From positions 1 to 21,911 of the forward strand of contig NZ_CALETI010000038.1 of assembly GCF_937920075.1 (NCBI RefSeq): a DNA stretch of 21,911 bases. Direction: 5' to 3'. Positions within the stretch are counted from its first letter, which is position 1. Each line of letters starts with the position of its first letter. Below the pieces are notes generated by a model, which searched no databases, was not told where the DNA came from, and was given only the letters and a program-made list of their open reading frames with translations. The translations under genes and the position numbers were made by a program. The DNA is from an uncultured Agitococcus sp. GTDB taxonomy: Bacteria; Pseudomonadota; Gammaproteobacteria; Pseudomonadales; Moraxellaceae. Shown piece by piece: positions 15,157-21,911 of this stretch.

Positions 15157-16173
15157 ATGTTTGACTTTTTAGTGTTTATTGGTCGATTTCAACCATTTCA
15201 TATTGGTCATGCTAAAGTCTTAAAACAGGCTTTAGCACAAAGTGCTGAAGTGATTGTATTAATTGGCTCGGCTCGGCAACCACGTAACACCCGTAATCCG
15301 TTTAGTTTTGCTGAGCGCAAGGCGATGATTTTAGCGAGCTTGTCGCCTGATGAAGCGGCGAGAGTGCATTGCCAACCCTTAAATGATTGTTTGTATAACG
15401 ATGCCTTATGGGTAAAAAGTGTACAAGAAGCAGTGCAAGTTGTTGTTCGACAACAAAACTCAACTAAACAAGCGAAAATTGGTTTGATTGGCCATCAAAA
15501 AGATCAAAGCTCTTATTATTTAAAACTATTCCCACAATGGCAAAGTGTGGATGTTGATAATCATTTTGCCTTATCAGCAACCCCTTTGCGTGATAATTAT
15601 TTGTTGGGGGCTATGCCCAATAATGAATTGTTGCCATTGGGGACACAACAGTTTTTGGCTGAGTTTATGGCCAATGAACAATATCAGCATTTACAAGCAG
15701 AAGCGTTGTTTATTCAACAATATAAACAAGCTTGGGATAAAGCACCATATCCACCTGTGTTTGTCACGGTAGATGCTGTGGTAGTGCAAGCAGGACATAT
15801 TTTATTGGTTGAGCGCAAAGCAAGGCCGGGTAAAGGCTTGTTTGCTTTACCAGGTGGATTTGTTGATCAAGGAGAAACGTTAATTGCTGCGTGTATTCGT
15901 GAGCTACGTGAAGAAACACGCTTAAAAGTACCAGAACCTGTATTACATGGTTCATTAAAAGCTCAACAAGTATTTGATGAGCCAAACCGTTCTGCACGTG
16001 GTCGAACCATTACCCATGCTTTTAAATTTGAGTTAAATCCTGATTCAGGCTTGCCAAAAGTAAAAGGAGGGGATGATGCAAAAAGTGCGTTTTGGTTGCC
16101 TTTGTCACAATTAGAGCCCGAACAGTTATTTGAGGATCACTATCATATTATTAATGCAATGACGGGTGTTTAA
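15157..16173 (+). CDS. nadM: Bifunctional NMN adenylyltransferase / Nudix hydrolase (NadM-Nudix)
   Basis: Joins NMN and ATP to form NAD; the fused Nudix domain probably hydrolyses ADP-ribose or a related nucleotide. Residues 1-175 carry the nucleotidyltransferase signature GRFQPFHIGH (9-18) and the ATP-binding SATPLRDN. Residues 200-338 form the Nudix domain with the box GFVDQGE(x7)RELREETRL starting near residue 234; the final box glycine is replaced by Arg. The length of 338 matches the Synechocystis/Francisella-type NadM. ATG at 15157 has only a weak upstream AAGCGA, suggesting coupling to the peptidase gene six bases upstream. The fusion is usually associated with NAD salvage through NMN; no nadV or other salvage gene lies in this window. 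Confidence 0.93.
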   Translation: MFDFLVFIGRFQPFHIGHAKVLKQALAQSAEVIVLIGSARQPRNTRNPFSFAERKAMILASLSPDEAARVHCQPLNDCLYNDALWVKSVQEAVQVVVRQQNSTKQAKIGLIGHQKDQSSYYLKLFPQWQSVDVDNHFALSATPLRDNYLLGAMPNNELLPLGTQQFLAEFMANEQYQHLQAEALFIQQYKQAWDKAPYPPVFVTVDAVVVQAGHILLVERKARPGKGLFALPGGFVDQGETLIAACIRELREETRLKVPEPVLHGSLKAQQVFDEPNRSARGRTITHAFKFELNPDSGLPKVKGGDDAKSAFWLPLSQLEPEQLFEDHYHIINAMTGV

Positions 16174-16175
16174 GA

Positions 16176-16227
16176 TGAGGACTTACGCTGTTATCGTGTA
16201 TTGACTCGCTAATTTCGTAAGTCCTCA
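16176..16227. repeat. 52-bp element with 12-bp perfect inverted repeats
   Basis: TGAGGACTTACG (16176-16187) is repeated in perfect inverse orientation as CGTAAGTCCTCA (16216-16227) around 28 bases. It starts three bases after the nadM stop. Neither side has a T tract, so it is a poor intrinsic terminator. The arms look like terminal repeats of a small transposon-derived element (MITE relic), though no clear target duplication is seen. A second, weaker inverted pair, AGTGATTTG/CAAATCACT (16255-16263 and 16291-16299), lies beside it and reaches into the miaB stop. Confidence 0.6.
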
Positions 16228-16294
16228 AATCCGATCTTATGGCTTTTGTTCATCAGTGATTTGGGGGTACTAACTCACGTTATTCTGATTCAAA

Positions 16295-17632
16295 TCACTC
16301 CATCCAAACAATTTCATGACCACGCACCGTATTGATACTCATAATTTGGTCAATGACAACATCAGCAAATTTGCCAATTAAGGCATCATTACGCGGTAAT
16401 AACACTTGGCGGGTATTTTCGGCACTACCAACCATATAGTCTTGATCTCGGTCAGATACTTTTTCAACCAATACTCGTTGGGTTGTGCCTAACATCGCGC
16501 GAGTTTTACGTTCAGTATTTTGCTTAATGCGAGCTTTAAGAAGGGCTAAACGTTCTTTTTTATCTTCTTCAGAAGTATTGTCAGGTAATTCAGAAGCTGG
16601 TGTACCGGGACGTTTAGAATAAATGAAGCTGTAAGAGTGGTCATAATCCACTTCAGCAATTAAATTCATGGTATCGACAAAATCTTGGTCGGTTTCATTG
16701 GGGAAACCAATAATAAAGTCTGAAGACAAATGAATGTCTGGACGAGCAATTTTGAGCTTACGAATACGTTGTAAATAATCTTCAGCAGTATGGTTGCGCT
16801 TCATTGCTGCTAAAATAGTATCTGAACCCGATTGCACAGGTAAATGCACATGAGACACTAATTTTGGCAATAAGGTATAGGCTTCAATTAAATCATCATT
16901 AAATTCGAGAGGGTGAGAGGTGGTAAAACGAATACGCCCAATGCCATCAATATCAGCAATATGTTTTAATAATTCGGCAAAGGTACATACTTCACCATCG
17001 TGATAATGACCACGATAACCATTGACGTTTTGGCCTAATAACGTCACTTCGCGTACCCCTTGACTGGCTAAATGCACAATTTCGGCAATCACATCATCAA
17101 AAGGACGAGACACTTCTTCGCCACGAGTATAAGGCACCACACAGAAGGAGCAATATTTAGAGCAGCCTTCCATAATTGACACATAAGCTTTAAAGCCTTC
17201 AACTTTTGGTTCGGGTAAAAAGTCGAATTTCTCAATTTCGGGGAAGCTAATATCCACGATCGAAATTTTATTATTTTGTTTTTCGTCAAGCATCTTTGGT
17301 AGGCGATGTAAGGTTTGCGGGCCAAACACCATATCAACATAAGACGCACGTTTACGAATCAATTCGCCTTCTTGAGAAGCAACGCAGCCACCAACACCAA
17401 TAACCACCTCTGGGCGTTTTTCTTTGAGTTTGCGCCAACGACCTAACTCCGAAAACACCTTTTCTTGGGCTTTTTCACGAATCGAACAGGTGTTCATTAA
17501 TAATACGTCGGCTTCTTCGGGATTATCCGTACGCACCATGCCATGAGATTCACCTAATAAATCAGCCATACGCGAGCTATCGTACTCATTCATTTGGCAG
17601 CCTTGGGTTTCGATATAAACTTTTTTAGACAT
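16295..17632 (-). CDS. miaB: tRNA-2-methylthio-N6-dimethylallyladenosine synthase MiaB
   Basis: A radical-SAM methylthiotransferase that adds a methylthio group to i6A37 of tRNAs reading UNN codons. The 445-residue product has the N-terminal UPF0004 domain with three cluster cysteines (GCQMNEYDS Cys12, NTCSIR Cys49, GGCVA Cys83), the radical-SAM motif CSKYCSFC (Cys157, 161, 164), and a C-terminal TRAM RNA-binding domain (about 380-445). The opening KVYIETQGCQMNEYDS separates it from RimO and MtaB. The ribosome binding site before the ATG is weak. A consensus -10 TATAAT on the minus strand (17668-17673) lies about 35 bases upstream, but without a recognisable -35. It is convergent with nadM and divergent from slt. 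Confidence 0.96.
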   Translation of the reverse strand: MSKKVYIETQGCQMNEYDSSRMADLLGESHGMVRTDNPEEADVLLMNTCSIREKAQEKVFSELGRWRKLKEKRPEVVIGVGGCVASQEGELIRKRASYVDMVFGPQTLHRLPKMLDEKQNNKISIVDISFPEIEKFDFLPEPKVEGFKAYVSIMEGCSKYCSFCVVPYTRGEEVSRPFDDVIAEIVHLASQGVREVTLLGQNVNGYRGHYHDGEVCTFAELLKHIADIDGIGRIRFTTSHPLEFNDDLIEAYTLLPKLVSHVHLPVQSGSDTILAAMKRNHTAEDYLQRIRKLKIARPDIHLSSDFIIGFPNETDQDFVDTMNLIAEVDYDHSYSFIYSKRPGTPASELPDNTSEEDKKERLALLKARIKQNTERKTRAMLGTTQRVLVEKVSDRDQDYMVGSAENTRQVLLPRNDALIGKFADVVIDQIMSINTVRGHEIVWME

Positions 17633-17667
17633 GGTCGTGACGAATAAACAACAAAAAATGGGTGTGT

Positions 17668-17673
17668 ATTATA
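17668..17673 (-). promoter_or_regulatory. Candidate -10 box for miaB
   Basis: Read leftward, TATAAT is preceded by AGT and followed by ACAC, 36 bases before the miaB ATG. The sequence 17 bases further upstream (TACTTT) is not -35-like. The remaining gap to slt is strongly A+T-rich, and I could not choose an slt promoter with confidence; TTGTTA at 17703-17708 is the best rightward -35-like hexamer. Confidence 0.35.
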
Positions 17674-17812
17674 ACTATCTTATTAGGCTAAAAGTAGATG
17701 TCTTGTTACATAGCTTATCTATTATTAATAAACCAATAACGTTTATTATTAATTAAGTTAATGATTTTAAAGACTTATAGAAAATAAGGTTTTTAAATTA
17801 AAGGAGGTGGCT

Positions 17813-19774
17813 ATGTTAAAAAGTGTGATATCAGGCCTAATAAGTCTGAGTTTATTAATTGGCATGGATGCTCAAGCAGATGATAAAGATTTTTTGGCAG
17901 CCCGTGAAGCATTTAGAACAGGCGATAGTATCGCGTTGGCAGAATATAGTACTAAATTACAAGGTGATATTTGGGCAGTTTATGCTGATTATTATGTGTT
18001 AAGTCAGCAATTAAAACAGGCTGATCCTATTGCTGTCATTAATTTTTTGCAAAAATATCCCGATACATGGTTGGCGGAAAAATTACGTGGTGAATGGTTA
18101 ATTGTGTTGGGACAGCGTCAAGATTGGCAAAATTACCAACAATTTTATACAGGGCTGCAACGTCCACAACTAGAGCATAAATGTTATAGCTATTTGGCAA
18201 GAGCAAATACAGGCGATAACACAGCATTAGCCGAAGCCCGTCAAGAACTATGGTTAAATACCAAAAGTTTGCCAACGCCTTGTCCTGATGTATTAGCCGC
18301 TTTACAACAAAGTACCATTTTAAGCGAAGAAGATTATTGGTGGCGGTTGCGTTTGGCTTTGCAACGTAATGATAAAGCTGTAGCACGAAGTTTAGCAGGT
18401 AAGTTGGGCATTGATTTATCGTATAAAATATTAGACCAAATTTATACCAGTCCTAGTGTTTATTTGGCTAAACCAGATGTTGAAACAGCCATTGGTCACG
18501 AATTATATTTGTCCGCTTTGGCGCGTTATTCTCGTCAAAACCTAGATAAAGCCGTCAATTATTGGCAACAAGTAGAAAATCGTTTTAATCAAGAAGATCG
18601 ACCTTATGGTTGGCGTATTTTGGCCTTATTAGCAGCTAAACGCCAAGACCCACGCGCTGTTGATTGGTTTAAACATAGTAAAACGGTTTTTTGGCCAGAT
18701 GAAGACAAAGAGTGGGCGATTCGTAGTGCGATTCGCATTCAGGATTGGAGCAGTGTTTTAGCGTTTATTAACTTATTATCCGCAGAAAAACAACAAGAGC
18801 GCGCTTGGCAATATTGGCGTGCAAGAGCAATGGAAGGCGATAGTAGCAAAAGTAAATTTGTCCAAGCAATCTTTAACGGTTTAGCTGTTGATGATGATTA
18901 TTATGGTTTATTGGCTAAAGACCGTTTAGGTGGAAAAATTGCTTCTCGACCACAAAATTATGTTGTGACTGAGCAAGATAAAAAAGTAGTGCGTGATAAT
19001 GTAAATATCCAACGTGCTTTAGGTTTGTATTTATTAGATTTGCGTACCGAGGCTGTACGCGAATGGAATTGGGCATTAAGAAATGCCAATGATAAGTTCC
19101 TTTTAGCAGCAGCTGAAGAAGCCACTAATGTCCGTTGGTATGATCGAGCAATTTATGCGGCTGAACGGACGAAAAAATTACATAGTTATAATTTGCGTTA
19201 TCTTACACCTTACAAAGAAGTTGTACGTGGTTATAGCCAAGAGTTAGGTGTAGATCCTGCTTGGGTGTATGGTTTAATTCGTCAAGAAAGTCGGTTTGTG
19301 GTTGATGCTAAGTCCAGTGTCGGAGCAGGTGGTTTAATGCAATTAATGCCGAGTACCGCACAATGGGTGGCAAATCGTCTAAAAATTCCCTATCATGCAG
19401 GCATGGTAAATGAAGTAGGAACAAATGTTCGTTTAGGTACTTATTATATTAATCATGTCTTTAAACAACTAGGTAGTCAACCTGTGTTAGCGACAGCAGG
19501 TTATAACGCAGGACCAAACCGAGCTAAACAATGGCAACACCCCACGCAAGCCTTGCCAGTTGATGTTTATACTGAAAGTATTCCATTTTTAGAAACACGC
19601 GATTATGTTAAAAAAGTGATGACCAATGCCGTACATTATGCTTTGGGTTTTGGCGAAGGAGCGCAGTCTATTACCATGCGAATGGGAGTAAAAATTCCTC
19701 CTAGAACAGGTAAAGTTGTTGAGTCAAAAGATTCTCAAGAGCAAAAACAGGATGTTAATACTGATAATAATTGA
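17813..19774 (+). CDS. slt: Soluble lytic murein transglycosylase (Slt70-like)
   Basis: A periplasmic enzyme that cleaves peptidoglycan glycan strands with formation of 1,6-anhydro-MurNAc, for wall turnover. The 653-residue precursor (Escherichia coli Slt70: 645) begins with a signal peptide MLKSVISGLISLSLLIGMDAQA. A long helical superhelix (about 25-470) forms the doughnut-shaped U and L domains, followed by a C-terminal lysozyme-like SLT domain. The catalytic Glu492 is in LIRQESRF; the family motifs GLMQLMPSTA and AGYNAGP are intact. I chose ATG 17813, five bases after AAAGGAGG, rather than the in-frame GTG at 17807, which overlaps that site. It is convergent with rlpA, another wall hydrolase, through a shared terminator. 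Confidence 0.94.
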   Translation: MLKSVISGLISLSLLIGMDAQADDKDFLAAREAFRTGDSIALAEYSTKLQGDIWAVYADYYVLSQQLKQADPIAVINFLQKYPDTWLAEKLRGEWLIVLGQRQDWQNYQQFYTGLQRPQLEHKCYSYLARANTGDNTALAEARQELWLNTKSLPTPCPDVLAALQQSTILSEEDYWWRLRLALQRNDKAVARSLAGKLGIDLSYKILDQIYTSPSVYLAKPDVETAIGHELYLSALARYSRQNLDKAVNYWQQVENRFNQEDRPYGWRILALLAAKRQDPRAVDWFKHSKTVFWPDEDKEWAIRSAIRIQDWSSVLAFINLLSAEKQQERAWQYWRARAMEGDSSKSKFVQAIFNGLAVDDDYYGLLAKDRLGGKIASRPQNYVVTEQDKKVVRDNVNIQRALGLYLLDLRTEAVREWNWALRNANDKFLLAAAEEATNVRWYDRAIYAAERTKKLHSYNLRYLTPYKEVVRGYSQELGVDPAWVYGLIRQESRFVVDAKSSVGAGGLMQLMPSTAQWVANRLKIPYHAGMVNEVGTNVRLGTYYINHVFKQLGSQPVLATAGYNAGPNRAKQWQHPTQALPVDVYTESIPFLETRDYVKKVMTNAVHYALGFGEGAQSITMRMGVKIPPRTGKVVESKDSQEQKQDVNTDNN

Positions 19775-19776
19775 TA

Positions 19777-19808
19777 AAAAATAAGGGCTTTTAAAAGCCC
19801 TTATTTTT
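19777..19808. terminator. Bidirectional terminator between slt and rlpA
   Basis: A perfect 32-base palindrome centred between 19792 and 19793 has a G+C core GGGC/GCCC around TTTTAAAA, and A/T tracts at both ends, so it has a T run in either direction. It starts two bases past the slt stop and its right end covers the rlpA stop codon. Confidence 0.9.
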
Positions 19809-20726
19809 AACGTTTGATAATGATAGGATTGCTAACGGCAGCAAGTTGTAAGATATACTCACGTGCTTTGTTGGCGGTAGTTTCGTCAACAAATGGGCCA
19901 ACTTGTACTTTGTGAATGGCTTTATTGCTGTCAGAGCTACTGACTTCAATAGGCAGGGCAACCACTTCAGATAATTTGCTTTGTAAGCTTAGAGCATAAT
20001 CTTCTGTGCTAAACGCGCCAACTTGTACAAAAAATTGTTTGTTTGCATCATTTGCAGCAATAGTCGTTGTTGGCGTTGTAACGGGCTTGGTGCTCGCAAC
20101 AGCCGTAGTTGCATCTGCACTGCTAACAACTTCGAGTTTGATTTTGGCTGTACCTTTGCCAAGCATTTCAAGTTTAGCAGCCGCAGCCCATGACAAATCC
20201 ATTACTCGATCACTGTGAAAAGGGCCACGGTCATTGATTTTAACAATCACACTTTTACCGTTTTCTTGATTAGTGACTTTGGCATAACAAGGAATAGGTA
20301 AATTTTTGTGAGCTGCTGTCAACTTAAACATATCAAAACGTTCACCGCTTGATGTGCGTTGACCATGAAACTTTTTACCATACCAAGATGCTAAACCGAC
20401 TTGTTTAAAGTTTTTGGCTTTGGCCATTACGGTATAGGTTTTGCCTAATACGGTGTATTGTGTTGGGTTGCCATATTTACTAAATGGTTCTTCAACGGGG
20501 GTAGCATCTGGAATTTTTGCTAACTCTTCAGTTGTCAATGGCACATCAGGTGCAGCATCGACGGAAGTATGAGCATCCAAAGCAGCTCCATCCATTAATT
20601 CAGTAACGGGTGTAGAAAAATACACATCATTACCAGCATAAGTGGTAGGAGTTTGTAAGCAAGTAACCAGCAAAACGCTTAATAAAGCAGAAGTGCGCTT
20701 ACGTACATTTAATTTGTTAGATGTCA
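19807..20726 (-). CDS. rlpA: RlpA-like septal-ring lytic transglycosylase with SPOR domain
   Basis: A secreted peptidoglycan hydrolase; in Pseudomonas, RlpA cleaves denuded glycan strands at division sites. The 306-residue precursor starts at ATG 20726 (AGGAGAG 7 bases upstream); an in-frame ATG at 20769 lacks such a site. A signal peptide ends near TTYAG (about 31). The LLVTC stretch is not a good lipobox because Thr precedes Cys, so lipidation, usual for RlpA, is doubtful. The double-psi beta-barrel domain (about 110-200) shows GLASWYGKKFHGQRTSSGE, LPIPCYAKVTN and VKINDRGPF. A Thr/Ala-rich linker leads to a C-terminal SPOR domain (about 230-306), which binds denuded septal peptidoglycan. 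Confidence 0.92.
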
Positions 20727-21161
20727 TCGGTATCTCTCCTAAGACATTGTTCTGGTTTTTAAATCTCACTCAGCCTGTTTAGCCTAGGTGGCTAAATTAA
20801 GTTACTAAGTTCAATTTAAGCCCAGTCATGCAGAACACGTTGACGACTATCTTTACCCAGTGTGTAAGATAATCTGCATAATTTTGCTGATTAAATAATC
20901 AGTAAACGATGCCGAAGCCGTGTGTCCTAACAAAGTTAAAGACTATGCCCAAAATGAATATTTTTTATTAGTTGGGCGGCGATGTGGGGATGCTAACGGT
21001 TTTTTAGGCATTTGTCTAAGTTTTTTGTTTAACAATTAGGCGTTTTTATGCTTAAAACATGCCAAAAATGCAAATAAATGTTTCAATGTAAGTAAAATGT
21101 GTCTAAAAATGCAGCAATTGAGCGTTGTGTTGTACTTGAGTAACTGATGATGAGTGATCAG
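20727..21161. other. Gene-free region between rlpA and the PEBP gene, rich in inverted repeats
   Basis: About 435 bases with no convincing reading frame. It contains: a hairpin TTTAGCC/GGCTAAA (20778-20796) in the likely rlpA leader; nested stems at 20829-20878 (outer TGCAGA/TCTGCA, inner TATCTT(T)AC/GTAAGATA); and a palindrome CTGATTA-AA-TAATCAG (20887-20902). The right half (20960-21110) is A+T-rich with repeated short T runs. No strong promoter for rlpA was recognised, so the palindromes may mark its control region. I see no tRNA or known riboswitch. Confidence 0.5.
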
Positions 21162-21190
21162 AAAAATCCCTCTTTTTTCGAGGGATTTTT
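21162..21190 (-). terminator. Rho-independent terminator after the PEBP gene
   Basis: AAAAATCCCTC (21162-21172) pairs perfectly with GAGGGATTTTT (21180-21190) around a 7-base loop. Read leftward the stem closes with a T run. It starts three bases past the stop codon of the PEBP gene. Confidence 0.88.
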
Positions 21191-21192
21191 GT

Positions 21193-21744
21193 TTAACGAC
21201 CGTATTTGGCTGTAAAGCTAGTTTTGGCAATTTGATTAGCATTAATCATATAGCCAATCATTGCCGCACTGGCTTCGGCTGGAAGTTCTAATTTATCAAC
21301 TTTGAGAGCATGAACGGTGAAAATGTAGCGGTGTAAGCCATGACCTTGAGGGGGACAAGCACCACCAAAACTGTGGCTACCAAAATCGGTACGGCCTTGA
21401 ACAGCACCACTGGGTAAATTAGTACTATTTTCGCTACCAGCACCTGTGGCTAATTGTTGACTATCAGCAGGGATATTATAAACAACCCAATGCCACCAGC
21501 CTGAGCCTGTTGGTGCATCAGGATCATAAACTGTTACGGCAAAGCTTTTTGTGTTCTTGGGTGCATTTTTCCATGTTAAGGCAGGAGAAATATTTTGACC
21601 TGTACAACCAAAGCCATTAAATACTTGGCTTTCTGTTAGTTTACCTTGCTTGATGTCAGGGCTAGTGATTTGAAAACTTTGACTATGGCTTAAACCACTG
21701 CTCAATAAACAGCTAGTTAATAATAAAGAATGAAAGAGTTTCAT
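21193..21744 (-). CDS. YbhB/YbcL-family Raf-kinase-inhibitor-like (PEBP) secreted protein
   Basis: A 183-residue member of the phosphatidylethanolamine-binding protein fold as found in bacterial YbhB/YbcL; the bacterial role is poorly known. Family motifs are present: NGFGCTGQNISPALTW, VYDPDAPTGSGWWHWVVYN (the ligand pocket Asp-Pro and His), and a GHGLHRYIFTVHAL stretch. The N terminus MKLFHSLLLTSCLLSSGLSHSQ is a signal peptide; LTSC fits a lipobox but the hydrophobic part before it is short, so either a lipoprotein or an ordinary secreted protein is possible. Of two tandem ATGs, 21744 is 5 bases after GAGG, while 21747 is only 2 bases after it, so 21744 is preferred. Confidence 0.88.
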   Translation of the reverse strand: MKLFHSLLLTSCLLSSGLSHSQSFQITSPDIKQGKLTESQVFNGFGCTGQNISPALTWKNAPKNTKSFAVTVYDPDAPTGSGWWHWVVYNIPADSQQLATGAGSENSTNLPSGAVQGRTDFGSHSFGGACPPQGHGLHRYIFTVHALKVDKLELPAEASAAMIGYMINANQIAKTSFTAKYGR

Positions 21745-21820
21745 CATAACCTCGATATTTTGTGATGAGCTTAAGATATGCAAATAACAAAAAGAAGTGT
21801 TAGCCTAAAAATGTCAATGA

Positions 21821-21911
21821 TTATGCAAAGCTGTTCAATGTATTATCAGTACGCGAATCAGAAGGCAAAAAACCAAAACGCTGTTTAAATGCGGCAGAGA
21901 ATCGACTATGT
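21821..21911 (-). CDS. AraC/XylS-family transcription regulator, C-terminal end only (cut by window edge)
   Basis: The last 29 codons of a leftward gene enter from the right edge and stop at TAA (21821-21823). The fragment SRFSAAFKQRFGFLPSDSR is the second helix-turn-helix of AraC-family proteins (pattern SxFxxAFKxRFGxxPSxYR). The ligand domain lies outside the window. It sits about 75 bases upstream of the PEBP gene in the same direction, so it might regulate or share a transcript with it; this is only positional. Confidence 0.8.
   Translation of the reverse strand, partial: HSRFSAAFKQRFGFLPSDSRTDNTLNSFA

Noticed and set aside
20640..20665. RlpA lipobox LLVTC
   Set aside because: Thr at the position before Cys is outside the usual Gly/Ala/Ser set; an ordinary signal peptide fits better, though lipidation cannot be excluded.
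21036..21242. Minus-strand open frame of 68 codons across the PEBP terminator
   Set aside because: It reads through the terminator hairpin in another frame and overlaps the end of the PEBP gene; no start signal.

Overview
The window looks like a moderately A+T-rich chromosomal segment from a gammaproteobacterium. I favour a member of the Moraxellaceae or a near relative (Pseudomonadales). The reasons are a FolD with a GRSAILGKP motif, a Pseudomonas/Acinetobacter-type aspartyl-tRNA synthetase beginning MMRTHYCG, the divergent ppsR/ppsA pair and a NadM-Nudix fusion. This assignment rests on remembered sequence resemblance; no database search was possible.

Layout. Positions 1-434 hold three tRNA genes read leftward (Cys, Leu, Arg), with a terminator and a fresh promoter between Leu and Arg. 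Positions 669-2509 hold folD, then a ybeD-like gene and lipB read rightward. Convergent with lipB is a short open frame (2481-2831) that looks like the start of an FAD-dependent oxidoreductase joined to the tail of another gene, probably an ECF41-type sigma factor: a deletion scar. Positions 2982-7948, all leftward, run aspS, DNA methyltransferase, restriction enzyme, yebC. The two restriction-modification genes sit between aspS and yebC, which are neighbours in many gammaproteobacteria, and are the clearest acquired DNA here. Positions 8073-12110 hold a DUF2939 gene overlapping ppsR (leftward) and the divergent ppsA, the target of PpsR. Positions 12217-16173 hold a large M16C metallopeptidase and a bifunctional NadM-Nudix gene. 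Positions 16295-20726 hold miaB (leftward), slt (rightward) and rlpA (leftward); slt and rlpA share one bidirectional terminator. Positions 21193-21744 hold a secreted PEBP-family protein, and the window ends inside the 3' end of an AraC-family regulator.

Most genes are housekeeping: one-carbon metabolism, lipoylation, tRNA charging and modification, gluconeogenic entry, NAD synthesis and peptidoglycan remodelling. I did not find a clearly new multi-gene system. The points most worth a second look are the restriction-modification cassette with an AT-only palindrome at its promoter, the chimeric oxidoreductase/sigma remnant, residues suggesting a non-discriminating AspRS, a 52-bp inverted-repeat element between nadM and miaB, and unexplained secondary structure upstream of rlpA. 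No CRISPR array, complete insertion sequence or rRNA gene was seen.
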